DNA from: Trichostrongylus colubriformis
Taxonomy: Eukaryota; Nematoda; Chromadorea; Rhabditida; Trichostrongylidae
Assembly: GCA_963978905.1 (NCBI GenBank)
Contig: OZ022258.1
Location: 56,838,591 to 56,902,590 of the forward strand
Reading direction: 5' to 3'
DNA length: 64,000 bases
This document shows positions 49,901 through 61,900 of the stretch, piece by piece. The position numbers were made by a program, and so were the translations under genes. Numbering within the stretch: position 1 is the stretch's first letter; every line of letters begins with the position of its first letter. The notes under the pieces were generated by a model, which saw only the letters and a program-made list of their open reading frames with translations, was not told where the DNA came from and ran no database searches.

Positions 49901-52900
49901 ATGATGAGTTATGGGCAAAAGCTTCGGTCTCAGACGGGACCCGAACCCGCAAGCTTTTGCCCATAACTCAGCATAAGTACTTGTAACGAAATTCGCATCG
50001 CGGGCTACGGCGAAATTCAGCAGGTATCAAAAATAAAAAATATCAAAATGGTTTAGCATTGTACATAGACAGTGATGGTGATTATATTGTTGAATGATTG
50101 TATCAAATTAAAAAATAATGAATTTAAAGATGTCTAAGTAGGACAGAATTTATGAACCGACGTCATACATTCCTTCAACTCCCCTGGTTATCAATATCTA
50201 CAACTTGTTCAACCCTATCTCTTAATCTCTCATCGTTTGCATTACTTTTTCTTTGGTGCGATGTCGGTTTCGGATCATGCACACGGCTGGTCTTTCTCTT
50301 GTCATAATATCTGTTCTCGAATACCGCCCTGTACACGGTAGTAACGGGGTGACGGCGATTGATGCGATTGGCGTGCGAGGTCGTTTGTTACATGAAAGCG
50401 TTTACGATGTGTGTCCCTTTGCTATCGGTCAAGACTATCGCATATCGTCGTCAATAAATATTTCCCTTTTCACCTTTCGTGGTATGTAGGGAGCGGGATA
50501 AGAAATGAGGGCAGAATGTGATGTCCTTAGTAGTAGGGAAGTTAAGCTCGCAGATTTTTTTGAGGTCGATTCGCTTCGGGAAATCACGGGAGGTTGAAAA
50601 ACCTTTTCCGACTCATGGATTTTCCCAGGTGGTCAAGTTTAATGATCAGAAAACCATTTTTCAAGCCATGCATCAGCTGTTCCACTGAAAAATGTGAATA
50701 CCTTTGAAGTATGGTTTTTCTTTTGATCTTATGTCAAACTATTTTTTCAGTATTTTTACACTACCTAGACAGATATTCTGGTACCCTTCAGTTAACTTTT
50801 CTTTGTATGTTTTGAAAAGGGCGAAAGATCGGGTTCAGTGTAATCTTTGCTGGAAGGAAAAAAGTTTTCATGTAGAAATCAGCTGGCGAGTGGTTCAAGC
50901 CAAAAATCTAAGGGGGGTTCCTGAATGACAATATCACTTAGAGAGACAACTGAACCCAGATATTTGATAATTCATAAGTAGCAAAGCCATAACTACATAG
51001 CAAACATGTCTGGTAGGCATGAAAAGCGGGTTCGAGTCCTGTCCGAAACCAAGTGTTAACTTTACGTTATACGTATTAAAGTTATAACTTTATACCCTTG
51101 CGACAAAGCTGAAAAAATCTAAAGTGGATTTTTTAGAGTTCTATAAAGTGGACCGTAGGTACACCGCTACACTGCTACACCGATCTCTCCAATAAGCGTT
51201 ACCACTCTTATTGACATTTTTACCGAATTCTGCATTACAAAGGGTACTAGAGACACATTTCTGGCAGTCAGGAAATTAGGCATGCAAGTTTGGAAGAATA
51301 TTTGAAAACTGTATCAATTTTTCAATGTGTTTCAAAAAAAATGCCAGATGTAAAAATGTAATTAATGTGAAGATGTTTTAAAAAAATCAAAAGTTGTTTA
51401 AGTTGTCTTCAATTATTTTCAGTAACTACAGAAAAATCAGAAAATCAGCGTTTGGCCCTGTTGAAAATAGGGTCTTAGTTTATGAAATGTTTGCTCCATA
51501 CTCTGCCTTTCATCTAAACCGTCGTTATGGTCTCTTCATGATAACTTATCACATGCAATTATTTATTGCCCAATATATTAGAGTATTGCCTGGGAATCTC
51601 TTACTGTATTCGTAGCAAAGGCAAGTGGAAAAGAAGTGGAATGGACAACAAAGTATGGGGTTTGAGAAGATTTCGCAGGACTCAGAACAGTGATTTGTAT
51701 CGAAAAGTTGTGAACATTGCCGTTATATTATTTACGAAATCCTGCGGGAGAGAAATTATACCACCTTTTTTCGGCCTTTGACATTTCATATGATACATAA
51801 AAAATGAAGTGGTGGGTGGAAGTGGTCGATGCATCTCAGGATACGTCACACTTTCGACTTTTTCTCAATTTATACTAACTTTTGATGCGTTTCATACCCG
51901 AGCAGTCATCTCTGAAGATTATCTCATAATCAAATAAAAGATAGCACCCTCGCAGCCCAACTCTTCACCAGCTGAGGGACTTCGATTCATTGAAAGGCTC
52001 GATACGGCTAAGACCTACAGTACGACGTCGCTCTTACTTACTATGTTTTTTATTACAGTAGTCCATTTGGCTATGAGCACGCGGTATCTTCATTTTTGGG
52101 GGACGTGAAAAGGACTGCCGTCCTGTTCCATTACTCCTGCAAGCCGATGAAAAATAGAGAAATTGGGAATGCTATCGATGAGTTATCTCGACATATCGTT
52201 AGATTTCCCTTGTAGGCTTTTAATTCTTTGAACATCGCTTCAGAGGACATAAGGATGACAGAGGACTTGTTGTCTGAAAACGGTCTCTCTCAATCACTTC
52301 CACCATCAAAAGTGTCATACAAAAGCGTGGCGCACCGTAAATAGCTTCTAACAAAGGCGAACTTCACCAATGTTCTCACTCCCTCTTCGTTGGTCTTAGC
52401 ACTCGATGAAAGTGTCCGCCGCATACAATGAGTGATCTGTACAGCAAATGTGCTAGGCTAGCCTACGGAAGTGTTTGTGAGGTGAAGAAGTAGAAGAAGG
52501 AAGAGTGGACGCGGCGCCGATCGTCGGTGCCGGCTCATCTCAAGAGGCGCCAATCCCGCGCCAACGATCGTTGCTGAAATCCGTAAGAGTTGCACTGAAC
52601 AGGGGCCAATCTCATGAGAACTGCGCTCCAATCGTTAATGAGATAAGCAATCGGTAATTAAGGGCTTTTTGTGGCTTGGGGTAACTACTAATGAAATGTG
52701 GTTTCAATCTGAGTGCAGATTCTCATGAACTGTAGTGGGCTGACTGTCGCAAACCATTCAAAATTCCACACAATTCTATAAATAGCATTTTTTGATTTTC
52801 TTCGATTGTTGATGCTTCTCACGAATTTTTGTAATTGCTCACAATAGTTTATTGCATAGTTCATATAACATCACTGTGAGTAAACACCGGCAGTGTAGCA

Positions 52901-55900
52901 GCTGAAGGCATCGCATCTTTTTGCATGGTCCACAGGGTCGCAACCGGTTTACACCAACAACTGCTTTTTGATTCGGTCATTCTTTGTTTTCTATGGACCT
53001 CTCTATATTTCTCTGGGTCGAAATCTGTCAAGCCCTTTATCCACACTAATACTGCTCCCCGCAACATCCTGCTCGACCAGTTCACAGTTAGATCCATCCC
53101 GTCGATTCGCAATGGAATCTCTAATGGGAAAATCGATCGCAGATTTCTCCGGAAGGATTGAAGCATATAGAGTTGCCACGCAGTCCCAGTCAGGGTTAAG
53201 CCTTACCCTTCATTAAATTTTAAGAAATACGATTCTCTCAAACAGACCCCAATATCAGTCCCCCTCCTTTTATGACTAGTCTACTGGCAAACTCAATTAT
53301 GACCTCGAAAAAGTAGTCGGAATATGGTCGGTCGTCTGTTGATAATCAGAGCACATAAAATTGCTACCTAGTTCAGGGTACGAAGTAGCGATTCGCATCC
53401 CTTTTTCAGAGACCATCTCGTCAGCTCACGGTTCAAGATCTTTGAAAGATACCTTCATTTTTTACAACTCACAATATGACCCTTCTCGAAAATCCCTAAA
53501 GCCATGCTTTACCCTTCTCCAAATACCCGTCTCGAATAAAACCCGCATGCGTGGCGTATGTTTGTATCAAGGAAAAGGAGAAAAAAGTTCAGATCAGTTT
53601 GAAGTTAAGAAGCAATCAAGTGGCTCGTTTCGCCTCCTAACCCAGACGCGCCACTGTGTTCTAAAACTTGGTCAGGGTCAACTACAGTCCCCCATTTTTC
53701 TCAGGGTTTTCGACGGTTTTTGTAAAACAGCGAGCTGCAAATCACGTACTCCAGTCGTAAATCAAATGTTAACCTTTAGAAGTTGACTGCTTGTCTGCTG
53801 GTTTTTGAGCATGCGACTGACCTCATTCGCGAAGCCATTCGTACTTGAACGGCTTTGTAGTATGATGCCGACGACGTAGACGACAAGAGTTCCCATCATT
53901 CACAACTTCACTAATTTATCAACGTCAACGATAGTTTAGCATTTCTTCTGAATCTCTTTTGTGTCGCCGACTCGGGTCAAGATCTGAAATCGATTGGTGA
54001 TTCCATTTCAGGGAGTGGCTGTAAGACTTGTTGTAAATGATATTCCAAAGCTCTCCGAGCTCAAAGGGAAGACGAAGATTGCGAAAAATACTCAGGCAAA
54101 CTTAGCTCCGCCGGCTCCTCATTGTCGCTCAACCAGTCATATTTCTGGGTATCGGCTTGTCTCAGTGTATTTGCGAATGAGTGGTTTGTCTGGAAAAAAG
54201 CAGATGATATTGCGCACGTCTGGGCTTGGGAGCAAAGTTCCTTTTCTCGGGATAAGCAATGCACCTACGCCACTGCTCCGAAATTACGTGCATTATTGAT
54301 AACATTTAAGACGGTGAAATTCTCCACCATGTTAACGTTGAGGTGAAGGACCGACGTGATCATTATACTTAAAAGGGTAAAGTTATGGCGCTCGTCAGGC
54401 CCCTTTTATGGAATGCCACAAGCCATCTATTTACGTTCGGAATCTTAAGATTATGGCATTCGGATGCGATCTGGTCTGACTAATGACTTGCGTGGTACAT
54501 AAATCAAAATGTTTTTATTGCCCTACTCGGGTGCCCATACCATATTTTGAGATAATAACTCCTGAACTGCTATGCTATATCCTATAGATATCCTGTGGAC
54601 TAGAATTACCATATTTTAGGGCAATAGCCCCTGATTTGCTATTGTATTCTGTGGGCTTAAAAAAACCTAGTAGTACTAGTGGTGGTGGTAGTAGTAGTGG
54701 TAGTGGTAAGCCTACCGTGTGGATAAGGTCACCCCAGTGAAAGGCACTATAGCTATCGATAATCGATATCTATTATCGACTTCATTGACTAACGTACAAA
54801 GCTCAACTTCATGTCCCTTGGTTTGCCCAATCAATGGCCCTGGTCGATCTCCCGAACCCAGAAATCGTCATCACGATATTTCCTCGTAAACCATACAAGT
54901 TAATATTACCATAGGATAAAAGGATAAAGTTTTTGGTTTTTGCCGTCAGTCATTCCCTTCTGTGGGATGCGCCGCGCATTCTAGTTCCATTTAGAATCGT
55001 GGTGCAGGTGGATGCGATTTGACCCATGCAGTGACTTGCCGGGGCCAGTCGATGTACACATCAGTGCTTTCATCCTCCTAAACGAATCTGGTACCAATTC
55101 ACTGACGCTGGTGCGATGGAAGACCAGGGGGCCTGGGCAGGCGATTCAGGATTTGATCTGCGCACCATGTAAGTGGGAGTGCTCATCACCTGTCCATCTA
55201 CCCTGCTAATTGATATCATTGTAGGAAGTGAAGGTATTCTGTCAATTCAGCTAAACCTTTACGATTGATCGATGTGATCTTCATTTCTCTCGCGCTGTGT
55301 TTCATAGTGTTTCTCGAAACGGTTGCGCGAGCGTTGGGCTTCGTCGTCACCCCACTGAGTAAATATTTCGAGCTTCCACCGGTCGATAGGGAAAACCTCG
55401 CGGCCAGAGGAACTGAATATCCTTAACGGTGGAGGAAACGGGGGGGGGGGGGGGGAGAGAGAAGAGAGGAGTGCTTATAAGCTTTTCCTTGCTAGGAGTA
55501 CTATTTTGTCTGCGCGTTTGCAGATAACCTTTCATTGCACTGTTGTGCATGTAAATAACTTGGAAGTTCTATCTGGATTTTCGCACGAACAACTCGATCA
55601 ATATCGATTGTACTACCCAGAAATTGATGTGCAAGGAGCTTAGCGGCATGACCGCCTTGTGAATAGCTCGTTATGCTGAGGAGGTCCTTAATTGAGATTA
55701 GGGATATTGACGATCTGTCACCGAGAAATGCATGGCTCTTGAGGAATATATGGGATGCTGTTGGGGGGATAAAGGGAAGCGTCGGAAAAAGTTTGGCGGA
55801 CTTGAGATGTTTTAATGTATTCAATTTTCGAGGGAAATTAATTTCATTCTGTTGAGGCTCATTGCTGGTGACTGAGCTTTTTTTGTGAAAACCCTAAGCC

Positions 55901-58900
55901 GAAAGCCCGTAACCATCTGTCCAACGAGTTGTGACCGTTGCGTTGATAACACTTGAAATCTTGGCCGGATGTCCTAACATCAGGCCAGGTGTCGAGAAGA
56001 ATAGTCGCTTCGGTTCGCTTCGGTACGACCCCTTACCTCGTCTACGGGTAGCAAATACTACATCTTTTTTTTTACACTTACAACACCATTATGTTGACGG
56101 ATTGACCGAATACTACCCCTTTTTTACACTTACAATACCAGTATCTTGTTGGATTGATAGTTGCAGTGTGTTTTACTGCTATGTATTCTTACTTAGAGCA
56201 AGAAGAGTACCTTTCGCTTCTCATCTGCTTATTGAAAGTTCAGATTCTAGCGCTTATCTCCCACACCTCCGCAGAGACGATCCCTCTCCTTCCGTCCGGT
56301 CAAATACGACCCCTTCCCCCCTCCCCCTCCCCCTGTCGAGGAATACTCGACTCCCAGTATATCCTGCCTAACATCCAACAGGTGTTAACCCAACTACTCG
56401 ACTTCCCGCTGACATCTTTCTATTCATTTTACCTGTTCGAAAAAAATTACAGCTTGTCCCCTTTTGGAAAGGCTTCTTGGGTACAGCTTCAAACAACAGT
56501 TCCAAGCTTTTCGACAAATGTTCAGCGCTGATCTATCCTCTCAAATTTTGTTACGTACCCATATCATCTCAGGGTCTAGAGAGAAGGTCGAATGACCGAT
56601 TCGTTGACCACCGGGGGCCGTAGATAACCTGATAGGTGGTTTTATCCCTTGGCATAGATCTGGTGCAAAACGATGAGGAAAAGCCTAGACCTATCATTTG
56701 AGGATTGACCCATCGATTCTCACTCAGTGAACCCTTGCAAGTCATTGGATAAGCTTGCCAAAATGCCTTCACTCAAGTGAATGTCGAGTGGAATGCGTGG
56801 CGTATCCCGAAAAGAAATTGATCAACTGTGGCTTAGAAAGTCCTCCATTCTTCAACGAATATATTCGCTTGGTACTCGTAAACAAGTCATTGATTGTTAT
56901 TGATCGCTAGCATCACCTCATTGAATCTCTCTGTCATCGACTCACCGCAATATAAAAGGTTCCTGGGGGATCACCTACCTGGTGCACCTACGCGTAAATC
57001 CAACCACGCGCCTCGAATTGTGTGGCGTTCATAAGAAGTCCTGATGGGACAAAAAATCCGCTGAGTTTGTTTTACCAACGTGGCGCTATGTAGAAGCGCG
57101 ACTTAGCACTAACCACGAGTGCTCTCCGGGGACAATCGTTGTTCAAACAAATTTCGGCCGTATAGACTTGCTCACTATAAAGTACTGAAGCCCATTACTC
57201 ATAGTGAATTGGCTGCTTTGCCTGAGTGACATGCTCATGGGCTCCGAGGAGCACATTGGAGTGAGCCGTGCATTAGGCTTACATATGTCAAGATCGTCCA
57301 ATTGTTTGAAAGCTTGGGATGATGCTTGTTCAATTTCTTCCCACTTATTCGCGTCTAATCTTTTCACCAAAGAGTAATATTGGAGAATTCGATGCATCGG
57401 TAATAAGATACTTCCATTTCGGTAATTGCATTTCCCGATCCGTCCTCTAGAAGAAATATGTCGTTCAGTATTTCCACTGTATATTTACCAGGAAATGTTT
57501 TTGTCTACCTCTGGTTGCAGTCGCTGTCGTTTTTCACGAAGTCGTCGAATTTCTAGACACGGGATGTTGATAGCTAGTGGCTTGTAAACTACATACATTG
57601 TGAGCTTTCAGTGGCAAGAGGGACATTTCACAATTGAAAGTGTGCGTATCTCCTAAGCCAGCGCAGATTATGTTGATTGGACATTAACAACTACGAAAAT
57701 TCTTGGAATTCGCCATGCGTTTTCCTGATGACGAGAATTTCGGGAATGCTTTGGAGGGTATACGTGATACCCATTCAGCTTACTACATACTATTCATACG
57801 CATGTGGTAAAGTACACGTGTTGATTCATTTCTTTTGGAGGTGCCACGAATTCCACTTTTATTCAAAATCCTCTTGAAGTTTAGATCCGTGCTTGACCAT
57901 TTCCGTATACAGTAGCGCTCAAAAGTCTTCGGCCAAAACTTTTTTGTCATAACTTTTTTTCTACTTGACCAAATTTGACAAAATTTTAATATGTGGTGCC
58001 TGAACCTATTGCCAACATTTCCTTCTACTTGAGTGCCGCTAGACCCTTTTCATGGTTTTTACAAGAATTTATACAACAACACCGAAAAAAAGAAAAAGGC
58101 TTGGTCAAGAAAGACGGCTTTCTTTACGAAAACAAAACGAGCAAGTCTCAGAGAACATCAATACTTTGTAGAAAGACAAAGACTTTTGATGGCGGCCGGC
58201 GGCACAGACGGCATGGGGATGGCCCTCCAAAACAAAAAAAATTGCATTTAACCACGTAACTTATACCGTTGAGCTCCAAAACAGTATATTTAGTACGCAG
58301 TATCTCCAAGTACAACATACTGAGATTTCCCTTAGATCGGTGCAGTTGCAAAAAAGTTACAAGTGAAAAACCCAAGTGAAAGACCATTTGGCCGAAGACT
58401 TTTGAGCGTTACTGTATGTAGCGGGGAATGCAAAGTGAAAATCGCAGGCTTGTCCGTTCTCAATTTCTGGAGCATCAGTAATCAGTAGTGTAAGCGGACA
58501 GGAAGTAAGGATTTGATGCTGTGGTTAGAGTTTGGTCCATGGACCTGCTTCATGGGAATGGCCAAATTTGCCACCGCGTCACCTGTGTCCAGTGATCCAT
58601 GCGTACATATCAATGTAATATTCATAGAATGATAGTGAATGATCGGCCGTAAAATTCTGATTCTGCATAGCGCGTTGATATATGCCGTGAATGCTCTGCA
58701 GTTTCAAAGTACCACGTAATTTTGAGAGCAATTTATTTACACGTCAAATTTTATTCCTTTTTCTCATCTTCCTATCCTAATTAGTGAATGGATGCTCTAA
58801 GTCATTAAGATCATAGCAGAACTGTCATATGCAGCAGTGCCAAAGCGATGTCAATCACAGACGATCCTGACCTTGATAATTACTCGGAACGGTTAACATA

Positions 58901-61900
58901 TGTCATGCATTGCATAGGAAAGTAAGGTTAAGTGGAGAGTCTGCGCATTAATTATTCTTTGCAGTTGCTTCTGAGGAGTGTAGGGAATTTGTCAAGTCTG
59001 AAAAATGGGAATACAGAAATTTATGGAGTGGATTGCCCATGTATCATCAAAAATTGTAAAGAGTTAAAAACGAATTAGTTGTATCCTCATTCCTGACCTT
59101 AGCCCGTCTTTTCTTCACGTTTGACCATTTCGAAACGAACAAACAATTTTTGGTCCAAGGACCGAACGTTTCAGTGCACGCTCCGCCATTCCCATCCCGA
59201 TCTTGCCTCATCTCGACAGTCTGATTTCGTGACAGAGGGAGGGAGGGACGTACAGACAGAAGAAGCGTTTTATACATGGTAGGGAAACTAGTAAATCAGT
59301 TCCCTCAGAATATTTTCAGTTCAAAATAATTATTAGCATAGTACATATGTCTGATCATGACCATCCGTCTCTCAAGAAATGGTCGATGTCTTTTTTTGAT
59401 TAGCATCGGACGTTGTCTAATTCTCTCGGCAACTGCAACGAATCTTTCTGCAAGGATATCATACAGACCATATCATGGATTGTTAAAAATTTTTTTGTTT
59501 GTAGAACGACAAAGACAGTAATAGGTGTTTATATTTTCTATCGAATTACCTCTTATTGATTAGTGCTGAGAATTCTTCTGCAAACTTCGGATATCAGGCG
59601 CTGGAAGAATGTATGACCCTTTTCTCAAATTTTCATATATCTCACTCCTTTTTGAAATTGGGAGTCGTGACTGTCAAAGGTAGCTTCTCATCATTCCTTT
59701 CATCATAAATTGGTAATTGGTGGACCGCAAAAACTTATTATTTTTCTATCCGTTCTTTTGCACTATATTCTTCACCAGGTTGATCTATGCTTATACTATT
59801 AGGTCTGTGCAGAATAAATGGCCAAAGCATAACTGGCCATAACTTCGCTCAGACACAAGTTTACTTGTTGAAATAAGAACCATTCGAATCTACAGAATTT
59901 CGCCAATGATCTGTTGGAGAAATATGTCACCATGATCAAATTCTGGATTGCTAGAATCAATAAAGTCAAGAATGGCATTTTTACCGTGCATAATTTTTCT
60001 GCCGCAGGTTTGCATCGGGAACCCGGAAAAAGTGGTAATCCGTCAGGGATAGGTCTGGGGAATAAGGGGGGTGAGGGAGAGGCTCGATGCCTAACTGCAT
60101 CATTTTTTTTACTGGGTGCGCAAAACAACGCAAAACCCCACAGTTCGCAAGTCACCCGGCAGAAACTGATCGAGACTATCCCTCGCCCCCCTTCTTCCTC
60201 AGACCTATCTCTGACGAATTACCACTTTTTCCCGGTTCTCGATGCAAACCTGGGTCAGAAGGAGTTCGGCGAAACGATGCATGTTGAAAATGCCATCGTT
60301 GACTTCATTAATTTTCGCAATCCTGAATTTGATCATGATGGCATATTTTCTTTACCATATCGTTGGCAAGGTTGTGTAGATTCGAATGGTTTTTATTTCG
60401 ACAAATAATGTTGTGTCTGAGCGAAGTTATGGCGTTTTGAAAAAAGTGTTCCGTTTTGGCCATTTATTCTGCACAGACCTAATACTTCCCATAATATACG
60501 ATACCCACTTCGAGTCACCTTTTTGGCACTTTGATAATTTCAGAAATGTTCCCGGAGAGATGTCTAAAAGCTCAGTGTTCGGTGGTATTTCATCCGGAAT
60601 GTCCGCCCGATTCACGACAAGTCATTCTTCCACCACCACCTGGAGAATGTTGCGGTCGACCGGGAACATGCCATTGTGATTTACAAGTAAATTTTCAGTA
60701 TTTTTTAATGTTTTTGGTCTTTGTATGTTTACATTTTATGCATTTCGGTGATTTATTTCTGCAATGGCTATGAGCGAAGCTTCAGCATGCTACCGTAATA
60801 ATGCTTCCAGAAGTGTGAAGCATTCGTTCCGGTTTGCGAGAAAGGCATGGAGCGTGTACTGGTCAAAGAAGGCGGAAATCAACCAGGATCTTGCTGTGAC
60901 GTGTTCGAATGCCGAAAGAGGGGTACGTTATTGATTGACTGACCGGTTTATTGATTCAATTGATTGATGTGCTGAGTACTGGAGTTGTGAGTGCTCACAG
61001 TTGCGAGCTTCCCGGGGTAGTCATTTTTGTGATCAACGTAGGAATGGGCAAGCGCTCCGCTCCCATGGCATTTGCAAATTCACCACCCCTTTTATAGAAG
61101 CTTTTAATGTCTTCCCAATCGTCATTTTCGGGTGTGTGCTTTTATCTCGAGAAATCGCGTGGCCGTCCGCGAAGAGCGGCGCGGCGGTGCGATTGCCAGT
61201 GGCTGAACATGGCAGCCTTCAAGCGAGGCAATGTGGCATGAGTGGAAGTGCGGAGGTGACACAGCCACGCTCTACCAGGCTCCAAAGGGCCATCGATTCG
61301 GCAGGTCGTGCTGATGGCGCCGCGAGTGCGACGACCGCGAAGCGATTTTCCGTCATAAGTGCACACACCCGTCATTTTCACAGTGCACACACCCGTTTTA
61401 TGTCCTCCTTTTTTAGAAGTCCAGTGCGAATCGTTCCGTTGCCCACCACAAGTGTTCGATGAGGACGAAGGCGTTGACTGCCCGCCGGACAGCGTCCGCC
61501 CAGCAGAGCATGTGCCTCCTGGAATGTGCTGTCCGATAAGACCAAAGTATTGGTTGTTCCCTCTTTGTATTTGTGGATAAGCGAAAGTTAGATGAAGATT
61601 GTGATTCGCAGTGAATTGGTCAGCATCTGGGCAGTCAACGGAACAAAATATTCCGCTTCAGATGTCGTTGTCGAGCAGCCGTATGTCGACCTGCTATTTG
61701 CGACGAGGGCAAGCGACTGCATATCATCAGGAAGGGAACCGGTACACCAGGACGATGTTGTGATGAATGGACATGCGAAGATGATCCGCAACTACTTGTA
61801 AGTAGTTATGAGCATAAGCCGATCGAAGTAGTGAACCATAGAAAGAATTCCATTTGCAAGTGCTTCCTCTTATCAAAAGCGGTCTGCTAAAAATACCGAG

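Larger units (their letters stand above)
45465..60543. other. Intron 2 (15,079 bp), packed with small transposons and repeats
   Basis: The donor is GTTAGT and the acceptor is ATTTCAG. Contents listed separately include a 23-bp-stem hairpin, two MITE family 2 copies, a tRNA-like hairpin, a Tc1-like MITE and a fold-back mariner. G runs lie at 47558-47568 and 55440-55455, and a GGT/AGT simple repeat at 54672-54708. Minus-strand coding-like pieces at 57143-57598 are unresolved. No additional exon of the host gene is needed, because exons 2 and 3 join in frame. Confidence 0.7.

Noticed and set aside
50984..51060. Possible tRNA gene (GGTTCGAGTCC B-box)
   Set aside because: The T-arm folds, but the expected 5' acceptor strand, D-arm and anticodon arm are absent upstream. 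Kept only as a tRNA-like motif.
52861..53166. 101-codon minus-strand open frame
   Set aside because: It looked like part of a dispersed repeat, but no motif was recognised and the opposite strand is equally open.
53361..53786. 141-codon plus-strand open frame in intron 2
   Set aside because: No recognisable domain, no supporting splice sites, and not needed by the host gene's phase.
55501..55824. 107-codon minus-strand open frame in intron 2
   Set aside because: The composition is somewhat protein-like, but no motif or exon boundary could be supported.
55931..56371. 146-codon plus-strand open frame in intron 2
   Set aside because: It is driven by CT-rich, proline-coding low complexity near 56280-56340; no domain.
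61001..61462. 153-codon frame overlapping exon 5
   Set aside because: It runs through the GC-rich palindrome in intron 4 and reads exon 5 partly in a non-conserved way. The cysteine-rich exon bounded by TTTTTTAG fits the protein family instead.
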